From: an uncultured Spirochaetaceae bacterium
GTDB taxonomy: Bacteria; Spirochaetota; Spirochaetia; Treponematales; Treponemataceae
DNA length: 58,577 bases
NCBI GenBank assembly: GCA_902797305.1
Contig: CADBSK010000041.1
Location: 1 to 58,577, forward strand
Direction: 5' to 3'
The stretch's first letter is position 1. Each line of letters opens with the position of its first letter. Of this stretch, positions 28,263 through 38,113 are shown piece by piece. The position numbers and the translations under genes are program-made. Below the pieces are notes generated by a model. The model was given only the letters and a program-made list of their open reading frames with translations, did not search any database and was not told the origin of the DNA.

Positions 28263-29924
28263 ATGTCTCAAACAAAAAACTCAAAAAAATCCCTTTTAAA
28301 ATCTGGTCTTGTTCTTTCTATAATGACCTTTGCCTCGAGAATCATGGGGCTTATCAGAGAAATGACAAAGGCGGCCTTTCTGGGCACAACCGCATACGCA
28401 GACGCCTTCGGAATAGCATTTATGATTCCAAATCTGTTTAGACGGCTTTTTGCAGAAAATGCAGTATCCGTTGCTTTCATTCCGACTTTTAGAGGTTATG
28501 CAGAAGAAGAAAAGCTGCTTACAGATGAAGAACAAAAATTAAAAAAACATCAGGAAACTCAGCTTTTTGTTTCTTCAACACTCACTTTAGTTACATTTTT
28601 AACAACTATAATCACAATTCTTGGCATCATCTGTGCAAAATGGATTGTTCCCCTGTTTTTTAGCGCAAACACAGAAACAATTGTTTTAAACGAAGCAACC
28701 CTTCTCACCAGAATAATGTTCCCATACCTGTTTGTAATTTCAATTGCAGCTTTTTTTCAGGGAATATTAAACGGAGAGAGCATTTTTGCTCCAAGTGGCT
28801 TTACCCCGGTTCTTTTTAATGGAATTGTAGTACTTGTTACATACATTCTTACACCTGTTCTTGCAAAACACGGTCAAAACTCCGACCTTACTTATGAAGC
28901 CATTGCCGCAAGAGCAATGAGTATTGGTGTTATTACAGGTGGCTGTATTCAGGCAATTTTTCAGTGGCCTTTTGTAAAAAAAACCGGATGGAAAACTACG
29001 ATTACCGGGCTTAAAAATGCTTTTTCTAATCCTGGAACAAAAAAAGTTGTAGCCTTAATCATTCCAACAATTGTAGGTATGGCCGCATACCAGTTAAACG
29101 ACTTGGTTTCTACAGCCCTTGCCGGAAAAGTTGCTACCGGAACCGTCGCTGCCCTTCAGTATTCCCTAAGACTTCAGGAATTAATTCTAGGTATTTTTGC
29201 AGTTTCTATAGGAACAGTCATTCTCCCTGACCTTTCTGGTCTTGCCAAACGCAAAGCTTGGGACGAATACAATAATCTTATGGTCAGCGCAGTAAAAATC
29301 ATCACACTGATTACAATTCCTGTAACCTTCTATTCTCTTGTCTGCGGAAAAGACTTAATCTGTTTACTTTACAAAACCCGCAGTTTTAACGATGAATCCG
29401 TTCAGGCAACTTTAGGCGTTTTTAAGTATCACATTGCAGGCCTTTTCTTTATTGCAGTAAACAGAATTATTACACCTGCTTTTTACGCCCAGTCTAACAC
29501 AAAACTTCCTACCCTTTCCGGTATAATCAGCATGGTTGCAAATATTATTCTCGCAGTTGTATTAAGTTTTCCTTTAAAAGGTCCAGGAATCGCTCTTGCC
29601 CTTTCTTTAGCAAGCGCAATCAACACTATCTTCCTTTTTATTTTTATGAAAAAAATGCCTTGTATGGATTACAAGGGACTTGCCAGAAAAATGTTGCTTT
29701 ACGTTCTTAAAATGATTATTTTTTCAGTAATTGCAAGCGTACCAACCTTCTTTTTACGCCCTGTTTTCCTTAGTTGGTTTGAAGGTCATAACCGCTTTAT
29801 AAGTTTTGGTTTACCAACTTTGTTAACAGCCTGCATTTTTGGAATTACAGGTATTTTACTCCTTGTAATTTTTAAGGATGAATCAGCCGTTGCAATTGTA
29901 AACAAAGTACGCCGCAGAAAGTAA
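28263..29924 (+). CDS. murJ: Lipid II flippase MurJ
   Basis: The protein has 553 residues and about 14 hydrophobic membrane segments of the MOP/MVF fold. The N-terminus SIMTFASRIMGLIREMTKAA and the IPNLFRRLFAENAVSVAFIPTF region are diagnostic of MurJ, including the Arg residues that line the lipid II cavity. It flips lipid II across the inner membrane for peptidoglycan synthesis. The frame is open upstream to 28158, but that part lies over the cyclase start and the promoter; ATG 28263 fits both the homology and the promoter. The M24 peptidase follows 30 bp later. Confidence 0.93.
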   Translation: MSQTKNSKKSLLKSGLVLSIMTFASRIMGLIREMTKAAFLGTTAYADAFGIAFMIPNLFRRLFAENAVSVAFIPTFRGYAEEEKLLTDEEQKLKKHQETQLFVSSTLTLVTFLTTIITILGIICAKWIVPLFFSANTETIVLNEATLLTRIMFPYLFVISIAAFFQGILNGESIFAPSGFTPVLFNGIVVLVTYILTPVLAKHGQNSDLTYEAIAARAMSIGVITGGCIQAIFQWPFVKKTGWKTTITGLKNAFSNPGTKKVVALIIPTIVGMAAYQLNDLVSTALAGKVATGTVAALQYSLRLQELILGIFAVSIGTVILPDLSGLAKRKAWDEYNNLMVSAVKIITLITIPVTFYSLVCGKDLICLLYKTRSFNDESVQATLGVFKYHIAGLFFIAVNRIITPAFYAQSNTKLPTLSGIISMVANIILAVVLSFPLKGPGIALALSLASAINTIFLFIFMKKMPCMDYKGLARKMLLYVLKMIIFSVIASVPTFFLRPVFLSWFEGHNRFISFGLPTLLTACIFGITGILLLVIFKDESAVAIVNKVRRRK

Positions 29925-29954
29925 TCACTTAAAAAAATAACAGAGGTTAAAGAA

Positions 29955-31106
29955 ATGAAAGAATATACTCCAGAAGAACTCAAAAAAATGTACGCTGCAA
30001 GACGAAAAAAAGTCGTTGAATATCTTAAAGAAAATCAGGTCGGAGCAGCGGTTTTTATAGACAATGAATCAAATCGCGAACCAAGTCTTCGCTATTTTAC
30101 AGGACATACCAGCGATGCTGTTTTAATCATTCTCGACACAGGAAAATCTATTTTAATTCCCTGGGATGAAATCTTTGCAAAAAAGATTGCTTACTGCGAT
30201 AAAATCATTCCTTATACGCGATACAATAATCAGGATATACAGGCAGTGCAGATGAATTTAAACGCAACCCTTTCCTCTGTAAAATACCCAAAAGTGGAAT
30301 TACCGCCTCAAACATGTTATCCTCAGTTCTTAAAATTTATCGACGCACTTCCTGCATGGGATGTACGCTGTAAAGAAAACGGCGTTCACCAGTTTGCGGT
30401 AGAGCTTCGCATGGTAAAAGACGAATACGAAATTGAATGCACAAAAGAAGCCTGTCGTGTTGGTGATTTAATTATTCAAAAAATCGAAGAAGGCATCCAC
30501 AATCAATCAATCAAAACTGAAATGGATGTGGCTCTTTTGATTGAAAAAGAACTGAGATTAAACGGATGTGAAAAAACTGGATTTGACACATTAGCTGCAG
30601 GCCCTTCCCGTTCCTGGGCAATCCACGCATTTCCGGGATATACTCAGGGAGAATGGCCTGCGCAGGGACTTTCTATTCTTGACTTTGGAGTAATTTACAA
30701 CGGTTATACAAGCGACACAACTTTAACAGTTGCAAAGGGACCTCTCTCAAAAGAGCAGGAAGAAATCTTAGAATTAGTTGAGCACGCTGCAAAAGAATGT
30801 CTGCGCCTCTATAAACCGGGAGTGCCGGTACGAGAAGCCTGTGAACAGGCACAGTTGATTTTTAAAGGAGCAAACCGCTCAATGCCACATACTCTCGGCC
30901 ACGGAATCGGACTTGAAATCCACGAATACCCTCGGGTAAGTACAAAAATGTCTGCTGACGTTGTATTTAAAACAGGAATGATTGTAACCCTCGAACCTGG
31001 TCTCTACGACGAAAACCTGGGTGGATGCCGTCTTGAAAATGATGTACTCATCACTCAGGACGGAAATGAGGTCATTTCTAATTCCAAGATAATAAGAATC
31101 GAATAA
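29955..31106 (+). CDS. M24 family metallopeptidase (Xaa-Pro aminopeptidase-like)
   Basis: The protein has 383 residues. The N-terminal creatinase-type domain covers about 1-150 and the pita-bread catalytic domain about 155-383. The five metal ligands can be placed: Asp in SILDFGVIYNG, Asp in YTSDTTLTV, His in HTLGHGIGLEIHEYP, Glu in TLEPGLYDE and Glu in GGCRLENDVLIT. It should remove N-terminal residues ahead of proline in the cytoplasm. GAGG lies 8 nt before the start. It probably shares a transcript with murJ. Its 3' end is 2 bp from the end of the convergent TPR gene. Confidence 0.9.
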   Translation: MKEYTPEELKKMYAARRKKVVEYLKENQVGAAVFIDNESNREPSLRYFTGHTSDAVLIILDTGKSILIPWDEIFAKKIAYCDKIIPYTRYNNQDIQAVQMNLNATLSSVKYPKVELPPQTCYPQFLKFIDALPAWDVRCKENGVHQFAVELRMVKDEYEIECTKEACRVGDLIIQKIEEGIHNQSIKTEMDVALLIEKELRLNGCEKTGFDTLAAGPSRSWAIHAFPGYTQGEWPAQGLSILDFGVIYNGYTSDTTLTVAKGPLSKEQEEILELVEHAAKECLRLYKPGVPVREACEQAQLIFKGANRSMPHTLGHGIGLEIHEYPRVSTKMSADVVFKTGMIVTLEPGLYDENLGGCRLENDVLITQDGNEVISNSKIIRIE

Positions 31107-31108
31107 AA

Positions 31109-33829
31109 CTACAGTTTAATCAGCAAATCTTCACAAAGGTCGCTTAAGGCTTTTGTGAGGGTTGGATCTGTTAAATCCTCGGTTACTTCTTCCATCTTTT
31201 TAACAAGAACTGCAGAAGCCTCACGTTCATCTTCAATCATTACATCCTGAACCTGAGGCAATTTTAATAAATCGTTCATTGCATCAATTGTCTTGAGCAA
31301 ACCTTTCTTTCCACTTAAACGGGAAATCAAATAATCAAGAACAACACGAGTCTTGCTTTCTAGGAATTCTGTACGCTGTGGTTCAGGAAGATTTTCACAA
31401 ATTTCTCTTAACTTCTTAAACAAAGCGATTTCTTTTTCATATTTATTTGAACCGTCGGTTGCTTCAGCCATTTTTTCAAAACTTGGAAGCATTTTTTCGA
31501 TGTGTTTAAGAACAGCTTTACTTGCAGCTTCTTCAACAGCGGTCTCTGCAACTTCACGAATGTAATTTTCTGCCTGATCGGTAGCCTGAGCTGCATCCGC
31601 AGCATTTTGAGCGGCAAGCCAGGCTTTTTCTGCGGCTTCGTTTGCCTTTTGAGCGCTATTCTGTGCATCTTGAACAGACTCAGCAATCATTGTGGCATCT
31701 TCTTCTGACAAACCAGGCTTTTCTTCAGGGATATCAGACTTATTGTACAAATTGTTGAAAGAAAAGTTTGGATTTCCAAAATCGAGGGCATCCTCAATCT
31801 CGTTATTTTCTTCTTCTGGAATAGCTTCTTCTTCATCATTTTGAGATGCTTCTTCCTGTGCGGCTTCTTCCTGTGTTGTTTCTTCCGATACAAAGTCGTC
31901 TGAGAAAGAATCGTCGGCTTGATTATCATCTAAAACAGTTTCTGACAATACAAAATCTTCTGGAAGTTTTTCATCTGAATCAGATTCATCCACAAGGGAC
32001 ACATCTGCTTTAGCATCGTCTCCGCCAACTTCTTCTTGAGTTTCTTCTTGAATTCCTTCTTCAACTTCTTCTGGAACCGACTGTTCTGCCTCTGCAAGAG
32101 CTTCGTCTTCCTCTGTAGCCTGAATCAAGTCGCCTTCCATATCTGTAAAGAGGGCGTTTTCTGTATCCATCTCAAGAACATCCTGATTTTCTTCATCTTT
32201 TAATGAATCCAGCGAATCGTTAAATTCGTCAGTTACATCTTCAGATGTCTCGTCTGTTATGGAATCCATATCTTCCTGAGAAGCTGTTTCTACACCTTCA
32301 GTTTCTGAGGTTGTTTCATCTGTATCAAAACCAAATTCATCAAGACTGATTTCTTCTCCAACATCTTGAGAAGATATTACATCCCCTGTAGCCCCGGAAA
32401 CAACAGTTCCACCGTCACTCTGCGAGGCAATCTCTGCTGCTTTTTTTGCGGTATTTTTCTGATTTGCAGACTTATAAAGTCTTTTTGCAAGAACATTATT
32501 TGGGTCAAAAGCCATTGCAGTTGAATAAGATTCTTCTGCCTGCTCCATTTCTCCCATTGCTTCTTCAATTTGCCCCTGTAAAATCCATGCAGAAACATCC
32601 TTCATGTTTTCATCTATGGCGTTTTTTACCTGGTCTTTAGCTTTATCAAATTTATTAATCTGTTTGTAGCGCAATGCGTAGTCGTTATAACTCTGCGTAT
32701 AGCTGGAATCTAGAGATAAACTCTTTTTCTGCAAGTTTTCTGCTTCGGAATCCTGATTTTTTAAAATGTAATACTGCCCCGCAAGATTTAACAACTCAGG
32801 AGTTGACTGCCAGTCCTCTGAAAACTGATTAAGATTTGAAAAAGCTTCATCCACAAGTCCAGAACTAAGCTGTATATAAATCAAATTCTTTTTTGCTTCT
32901 AGATTTCTTTCATCAAGTTTTACAGCTTTTGACACCGTTTCAAGAGCTTTTTCGTTTAACTCAGCTTTTTCGTAACTTGTTGCAAGAGTATTAAGATAAT
33001 CACTTGTATTTGGTTTTATAAAATCTGCTTTTTGACAGGTTGCAATTGCCTGTTCATAATCACCTTGTAAAATCAGGATTTTACCTAAAAGATTATGTAA
33101 GTCGGCATCTTCCGGATGGAGTGCAATAGAATTTCTAACTGCTTCTGCTGCGACCTTTGTTTTTCGGTGAGCTATTAAAAGTTTTGCATAGGAACTTACA
33201 GCATCCTGCCAGCCTGGTTTTGCTTTAAGGGCACTTTCATATGCCTGAACCGCAGAACCATCATCCTTAACGCCTTCATAACTTCGGGCAAGATTGTACT
33301 GTAAAATTGGATGATTAGGATCAACCTGTAATCCTCTTTTATACGTAGAAATAGCCTTATCAAAGTCTTTTTTATCTGCATAGATTGAACCCAAATGGTT
33401 ATAGGCAAGAACATCCATTGGATTTAACGCAATTACATCTTCAAAACAATTGATTGCTTCTTCTGTTTTTCCCATAGTTTTATAAGTAAAACCAAGGTTG
33501 TAATTTGCTTCAGCATTATTTTCGCCAGTTTGAAGGGCTTTTTTAAGATATAAAACGGCACTATCGTATTTTCCGAGACGACGGTTTGCACCACCTAAAC
33601 TGTTCAAGGCGTTAAAATTATTAGGAGAAATTGCGAGAATCTTTTCAAAATAAGGAATAGCTTTTGCATCATTACCGGCTTTAACAAAAATTGAACCAAT
33701 CTCACTTAAATATTTGATATTATTCGGTTCTTCGTTAAGCAACCCCGAGTATAATCGAACAGCCAAAGAATAATCTCTTGAAATGATTGCATTCTTTGCA
33801 CGATTTAATACTAATTCCTTATTATCCAT
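31109..33829 (-). CDS. Cytoplasmic TPR protein with acidic linker and Ala-rich coiled coil
   Basis: The protein has 906 residues with no signal peptide. Residues 1 to about 470 are TPR repeats of canonical 34-residue spacing (for example YDSAVLYLKKALQTGENNAE and AISTYKRGLQVDPNHP). A long disordered stretch (about 480-720) is dominated by Glu, Asp, Ser and Thr. An Ala-rich helix (about 735-800) and a helical C-terminal domain (about 810-906) follow. AAGGGG precedes the ATG. It looks like a scaffold protein; spirochetes carry several large TPR proteins but I cannot assign a function. The exported LamG protein gene lies 15 bp upstream in the same direction. Confidence 0.82.
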   Translation of the reverse strand: MDNKELVLNRAKNAIISRDYSLAVRLYSGLLNEEPNNIKYLSEIGSIFVKAGNDAKAIPYFEKILAISPNNFNALNSLGGANRRLGKYDSAVLYLKKALQTGENNAEANYNLGFTYKTMGKTEEAINCFEDVIALNPMDVLAYNHLGSIYADKKDFDKAISTYKRGLQVDPNHPILQYNLARSYEGVKDDGSAVQAYESALKAKPGWQDAVSSYAKLLIAHRKTKVAAEAVRNSIALHPEDADLHNLLGKILILQGDYEQAIATCQKADFIKPNTSDYLNTLATSYEKAELNEKALETVSKAVKLDERNLEAKKNLIYIQLSSGLVDEAFSNLNQFSEDWQSTPELLNLAGQYYILKNQDSEAENLQKKSLSLDSSYTQSYNDYALRYKQINKFDKAKDQVKNAIDENMKDVSAWILQGQIEEAMGEMEQAEESYSTAMAFDPNNVLAKRLYKSANQKNTAKKAAEIASQSDGGTVVSGATGDVISSQDVGEEISLDEFGFDTDETTSETEGVETASQEDMDSITDETSEDVTDEFNDSLDSLKDEENQDVLEMDTENALFTDMEGDLIQATEEDEALAEAEQSVPEEVEEGIQEETQEEVGGDDAKADVSLVDESDSDEKLPEDFVLSETVLDDNQADDSFSDDFVSEETTQEEAAQEEASQNDEEEAIPEEENNEIEDALDFGNPNFSFNNLYNKSDIPEEKPGLSEEDATMIAESVQDAQNSAQKANEAAEKAWLAAQNAADAAQATDQAENYIREVAETAVEEAASKAVLKHIEKMLPSFEKMAEATDGSNKYEKEIALFKKLREICENLPEPQRTEFLESKTRVVLDYLISRLSGKKGLLKTIDAMNDLLKLPQVQDVMIEDEREASAVLVKKMEEVTEDLTDPTLTKALSDLCEDLLIKL

Positions 33830-33844
33830 TCTTTTTCCCCTTAT

Positions 33845-35362
33845 TTATTTTGCCGTTGGTCGAGCAAAAACTTCTTTAGACAGCGAACCGCAAACTCTAT
33901 TATCAAGTTTAGAATAAGTAGCCACAGCAAAGTAATATATACTACCATTTTTTAGCCCAGTTAGTGTATAACTTGTTGCGTTACCTACATTAATTGGAGA
34001 TTCCCCTTCTACAGCAATTCGTCCCAAATATTCTCCAGGACGATTTCCATAATAAATATAATATCCTCCGGCCGTATCATCAACACTACTGCTCCATCTT
34101 AAAGTAACAGAACCATCACCTTTTTGAGCTGACAGCCTAAATGGCGGGAGCGGATCAGGTAAAACGGTGTACTCTAAAACAATTTGAGTAACAGAAGGAG
34201 TATGTTCCCCTGCTCCATCAGGATACAAATCTGCCGCAACCTGAAAATACAATCCAGAAACATTCTGGATATCTTCACCGGATTCTACTGGAATCCATTT
34301 TGGCCAGTCTTCAGTCCAGTTAAAGAAATTATCCCCGGCTCGCACATAGAACTGAACCTCTGTCTGACTCGGTTTATATGCTTCTGCCTGAATTTTATTT
34401 AAAATCGAACCTGTTTTTGTCAAAATTGGCTCTGACTCAAACCGTCCTCCATCGATTTTATAATTACAAGGCTCAAGTAGTTCCTGTTTTTCCTGAGCAA
34501 CCTCTTTTTCAATTGAAGAATAACTTCGCAAAATTCTTATATCATCCACATAACCCGAATAAGACGAACACAGTTTAAGACTTGCAGCCTTTCCCATAAC
34601 AGCAGGAAAAACTTCTCCTCCTTCATGTCCGGTAGATGTCATATACTTAATGCACTCTAATTCGCCGTCGATGAGATATTCAAGAATTCCATCATCTTCG
34701 GTAAACACGATTGTGTGGTGACTCCAGCGGTTTGGAATGAGTTTTCTATTTGTAATAAGAACGACTTCTCCATTGTTCCCATTGTAGCCGTCAAAAATAT
34801 TGCTAAAAATGACCATTGCCTTATTTTTATAGAAAGAAATGTTCACCATCTGATACAAAATCTGTCCATTAAAATTTCGGCTGCTTCTCCAGTCTAAAAG
34901 TTGTTCCCCATTTTCTACTGTTGAAGGACTAATCCAGAAATCAATCATAAACGAACCGGCAGGGCCTTCCTGACCAAACAGAGAAGTGGAATTTCCCTGT
35001 AACTCCAGGCCAGAATCGTTACTACGGCACAAGGCACTACCCTTGCCCATTTTTGCATTAGACTTCAGGAACAAATTGTTTTCAAGGACTTTATAATTAT
35101 TTGCGATATCACCAATAAAATCATTTTCAAAATTAATCAAAAGGTCTGTATATTGATTTTTCTTAAAAACATTTGATTCAAGTTCAAGACACTCATAGCC
35201 GTAACGGCCACTACCAGTAGTAATGCCATCCCGCTTTGTGACCTTTGACCAGCCAGCTGCTCCTCCAAGAACAAATTGTTCTGCACAAAGCAAGGAACAC
35301 ATCACTAAAATAGAAAACAAAGCAAAGGCTTTTTTAATTCGTGGAAATACATTTAATTTCAT
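33845..35362 (-). CDS. Exported LamG-like/fibronectin type III protein
   Basis: The protein has 505 residues from the ATG at 35362, where a typical signal peptide begins (MKLNVFPRIKKAFALFSILV, ending LLCA before EQFVLGG). In-frame ATGs at 35377 and 35383 would add a polar extension. The centre (about 120-290) resembles a concanavalin/LamG lectin sandwich (FMIDFWISPSTVENGEQLLD, NRWSHHTIVFTEDDG, YVDDIRIL). The C-terminal 95 residues form a fibronectin type III domain (PFRLSAQKGDGSVTLRW to TGLKNGSIYYFAVATYSKLD). It is probably a periplasmic or surface binding protein; the ligand is unknown. Its 5' end is almost back to back with uvrC. Confidence 0.78.
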   Translation of the reverse strand: MKLNVFPRIKKAFALFSILVMCSLLCAEQFVLGGAAGWSKVTKRDGITTGSGRYGYECLELESNVFKKNQYTDLLINFENDFIGDIANNYKVLENNLFLKSNAKMGKGSALCRSNDSGLELQGNSTSLFGQEGPAGSFMIDFWISPSTVENGEQLLDWRSSRNFNGQILYQMVNISFYKNKAMVIFSNIFDGYNGNNGEVVLITNRKLIPNRWSHHTIVFTEDDGILEYLIDGELECIKYMTSTGHEGGEVFPAVMGKAASLKLCSSYSGYVDDIRILRSYSSIEKEVAQEKQELLEPCNYKIDGGRFESEPILTKTGSILNKIQAEAYKPSQTEVQFYVRAGDNFFNWTEDWPKWIPVESGEDIQNVSGLYFQVAADLYPDGAGEHTPSVTQIVLEYTVLPDPLPPFRLSAQKGDGSVTLRWSSSVDDTAGGYYIYYGNRPGEYLGRIAVEGESPINVGNATSYTLTGLKNGSIYYFAVATYSKLDNRVCGSLSKEVFARPTAK

Positions 35363-35385
35363 GTTAAAATCACTCATATTCATTT

Positions 35386-37380
35386 ATGACTAACAGCAAT
35401 ACAGAAGAGGCAAAATCTCAAAGAGAAATCTTACATCAAACCGCATTGCAAGCTCCTTCTTCCAGTGGAGTGTACCTTTGGCGTAATCCAAAAGGCAGCG
35501 TAATTTATGTAGGAAAAGCCAAAAACTTAAAGAATCGACTTTCCTCGTACTTTGCAGGAAATAAGGACATCAAAACCAGGCTCCTTATTTCTCATGCTCA
35601 GTCTATTGAATACATCACAACAGCAAACGAATACGAAGCATTTCTGCTGGAAAATAACCTCATTAAGAAATACACTCCAAAATATAACATTTGTCTTAAA
35701 GATGGAAAATCCTACCCCGTTTTGCGTATCACAAACGAAGACTTTCCAAAACTATTTAAAACACGCCAGGTTATTCACGATGGCTCTACATATTTTGGAC
35801 CGTATCCGGATGCAAATGCCCTGGACACCTTTATAGAAACCCTCTATAAGATATACCCCATAAGACATTGCAGAACTCTTAAACCTCGTCAGAGCCCTTG
35901 TTTATACTACCATATAAAACAATGCAAAGCCCCATGTTGTAACAAAATCGACAAAGAGTCCTACAATTCCTTTATCGGAGAAATAAAAGAGCTACTTGAG
36001 GGAAAGGACTCCTCTGCAATCGAGAAACTCACTGCAAAAATGAAAACAGAAGCCAGCAACCTCAACTTTGAAAAAGCTGCTCGAATGAGAGATGGGCTTA
36101 GAGCTCTGATGGTAATGCAAAACCAGAACATTGTAGAAAGTTTTGACAACACAGACCGAGACTACATTGCCCATTACACCGAGGGAGAACTTGTAAGCTT
36201 TACCGTTTTAAAAATCCGAAGTGGAAAACTTTTGGGCCGTGACAATTACAGAGTTGTAAGTCTGAATGAAGAAGAAGAACTAACAGAAGAGTTTATGAGC
36301 GCCTATTATCAAAGCCCGGAAGATATTCCTCCTTATATTTATGTTCCCACACAGGCTGGCCAGGACTATCTTTCTAAATGGCTCAAAGACACCTTTAAGA
36401 TAGAAACAACTGTAATTCTTGTTAACGACAAAATTGAGAACGCTCCCCGCCATAATGCCGCTATGAACATGGCCTTTGAAAACGCAAAAGAAGACATAAT
36501 CCGCAGAAAACGGGAACGAGGGGATTTACCTGCAATGGAAGAACTCCAGGAAGTTCTGGGATTAGACCGGCTTCCTGTTAGAATCGAAGGCTTTGATATT
36601 GCCCACATAGGCGGAAAATTCCCGGTTGCGAGCCTTATCAGCTTCTATAACGGAAATCCTGACAAAAAAAATTACCGCTATTTCAGATTAAAAACTACCG
36701 ACGGTTATATTGACGATTTTCAGTCGATGAGAGAAGCAACCACCAGGCGCTATACACGACTTATAAATGAAGGAAAGGAACTTCCGGACCTGCTGTTAAT
36801 AGATGGTGGTCTTGGGCAGGTAAACGCTGTTCGAGATGTACTTAAATCACTTGGATTGGATATTCCTATTGCGGGGCTTGCAAAACGCGACGAAGAAATC
36901 TGGAGACCAGATGCAGACGGGCCTATCTGTCTTCCCAAAAGAAGCGATGGACTCAGACTTTTACAAAGAGTCAGAGATGAAACACACCGCTTTGCAACAA
37001 GCCGAAATCAAACTTTACGCACAAAAGAAAATACTCAAAGCATATTTCTCAAGTTGCCTCATATCGCAGAACAGCGCTCAAAGATACTTTCAAAAGAATT
37101 TACAACTCTCAAAAATCTTGCTGAGTCAGAAGAAAGTAAAATCGCTCAGGTTCTTCATGTGAGAGCCGACGAGGCTACAGAAATTCTCCTGGCTGCAAAA
37201 GAACTTTTGAAGAAACAGGAAGCAAGAAAAGAAGAACAAAAACTTTCTCTACAGGAAGCCGGAACTACCTGGCAAAAAGCGGCTCAGGCACACAAAGATG
37301 CAGAATATATTTCAAGTCTAGCAGATCTTGCTTTAAAAGTAGCAGACTCCCCATCTACTCAAGACAGGGAGTCTGATTAA
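35386..37380 (+). CDS. uvrC: Excinuclease ABC subunit C
   Basis: The protein has 664 residues. In order: GIY-YIG nuclease (SSGVYLWRNPKGSVIYVGKA, about 25-100), a Cys cluster (CRTLKPRQSPC to CKAPCC), UVR/UvrB-binding helix pair (NFEKAARMRDGLRAL, about 210-235), RNase-H-like endonuclease (IEGFDIAHIGGKFPVASLIS, and LLIDGGLGQVNAV), and a C-terminal helix-hairpin-helix pair whose first hairpin is atypical (LPHIAEQRSKIL instead of the usual GVG). A basic extension follows. It makes both incisions in nucleotide excision repair. Only a weak CATATT lies 5 nt ahead of the ATG, so its promoter must sit inside the 5' end of the divergent gene. The stop is 5 bp before the 75-bp repeat. Confidence 0.95.
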   Translation: MTNSNTEEAKSQREILHQTALQAPSSSGVYLWRNPKGSVIYVGKAKNLKNRLSSYFAGNKDIKTRLLISHAQSIEYITTANEYEAFLLENNLIKKYTPKYNICLKDGKSYPVLRITNEDFPKLFKTRQVIHDGSTYFGPYPDANALDTFIETLYKIYPIRHCRTLKPRQSPCLYYHIKQCKAPCCNKIDKESYNSFIGEIKELLEGKDSSAIEKLTAKMKTEASNLNFEKAARMRDGLRALMVMQNQNIVESFDNTDRDYIAHYTEGELVSFTVLKIRSGKLLGRDNYRVVSLNEEEELTEEFMSAYYQSPEDIPPYIYVPTQAGQDYLSKWLKDTFKIETTVILVNDKIENAPRHNAAMNMAFENAKEDIIRRKRERGDLPAMEELQEVLGLDRLPVRIEGFDIAHIGGKFPVASLISFYNGNPDKKNYRYFRLKTTDGYIDDFQSMREATTRRYTRLINEGKELPDLLLIDGGLGQVNAVRDVLKSLGLDIPIAGLAKRDEEIWRPDADGPICLPKRSDGLRLLQRVRDETHRFATSRNQTLRTKENTQSIFLKLPHIAEQRSKILSKEFTTLKNLAESEESKIAQVLHVRADEATEILLAAKELLKKQEARKEEQKLSLQEAGTTWQKAAQAHKDAEYISSLADLALKVADSPSTQDRESD

Positions 37381-37384
37381 ACTG

Positions 37385-37459
37385 ATTTAGGGTTTATTAC
37401 AAACCCTAAAAACGGCGAAGTCAAGGCTTTAAGCGTACGCGTGCCTTGACTCGACGTAT
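37385..37459. repeat. 75-bp two-hairpin repeat, copy 1
   Basis: It is identical over 75 bp to 52691-52765. It contains a perfect hairpin (TTTAGGGTTT, 5-nt loop, AAACCCTAAA) and a second with AGTCAAGGC/GCCTTGACT arms around a GCGTACGC palindrome. Read on the minus strand, the second hairpin lies just after the small outer-membrane gene stop and is followed by five T residues, so it could terminate that gene. It lies between the uvrC stop and the 3' end of 37464-38021. Confidence 0.9.
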
Positions 37460-37463
37460 AAAC

Positions 37464-38021
37464 TTACCAGCTGTATCTGATGGCAATTCCAGCACAGAAG
37501 TTTGCACAAGGATCGTCAAATACGGCACCGATAAAACCTAATTGAACAGGGATAGAAAGGTGATCTGCAATTAGGAATTCAAATCCAAAACCACCTCCAA
37601 GAATAAGCTGATTTGTAGTCTTTACACCATAAATAATTTTATCTGTGTCTCTATCATATTCACTAGTATTTACAGATCTAAACTGATAACCTGCTAAACC
37701 ATAAGCGAATAATCTTGAACCAAAGTGGTCGCCCCAAGGAGCCTTAAACAACGTAAAATCTAATTCTGTATTAAAATTTACATTGTATATATCAAAATAA
37801 GTAGATTTTTCTTTAGGATTAATCACAACATAAAGATCAAATTTTTGAGAAACTATGTCGTTATATCTTCTTTCATATTGAAGACCAGAAACAACAGGCT
37901 CTCCTCCTAATACATAAAGTCCGAGTGCATTTTTATTTTCCAATGGAGAAGCAAAAACCCCTGCCACAGATCCCATCAATAACGCTCCCGCAGCAATTAA
38001 AATCTTAATCATCTTTTTCAT
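37464..38021 (-). CDS. Small outer-membrane beta-barrel (porin-like) protein
   Basis: The protein has 185 residues. The signal peptide covers about 1-25 (MKKMIKILIAAGALLMGSVA, ending VFA before SPLE). The mature part alternates hydrophobic and polar residues in about eight strands (SRLFAYGLAGYQF, QLILGGGFGFEFLI, SIPVQLGFIGAVF) and ends AIRYSW with a terminal aromatic residue, as expected for Bam insertion. GGAGG lies 6 nt ahead of the ATG. Its promoter region holds two phased palindromes, suggesting regulation. I cannot place it in a named family beyond an OmpW/OmpA-like small barrel. Confidence 0.78.
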   Translation of the reverse strand: MKKMIKILIAAGALLMGSVAGVFASPLENKNALGLYVLGGEPVVSGLQYERRYNDIVSQKFDLYVVINPKEKSTYFDIYNVNFNTELDFTLFKAPWGDHFGSRLFAYGLAGYQFRSVNTSEYDRDTDKIIYGVKTTNQLILGGGFGFEFLIADHLSIPVQLGFIGAVFDDPCANFCAGIAIRYSW

Positions 38022-38063
38022 ATAATACCTCCGCTTCCGTTTTTTACTTTTTTTCGTAAGCTG

Positions 38064-38069
38064 ATTGTA
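38064..38069 (-). promoter_or_regulatory. Possible -10 box of the small outer-membrane gene
   Basis: TACAAT on the minus strand (38069-38064) would give a leader of about 35 nt with GGAGG before the ATG at 38021. No good -35 is found at 15-18 bp, which would fit dependence on an activator bound at the palindromes about 45-80 bp further upstream. Confidence 0.35.
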
Positions 38070-38113
38070 TTTTCATCTAAAAAAATTGAATTGTAAATAG
38101 GATTTCTTTAAAA

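Noticed and set aside
37060..37200. Frameshift at the uvrC helix-hairpin-helix region
   Set aside because: The frame is intact to a normal C-terminal length; the motif is merely divergent.
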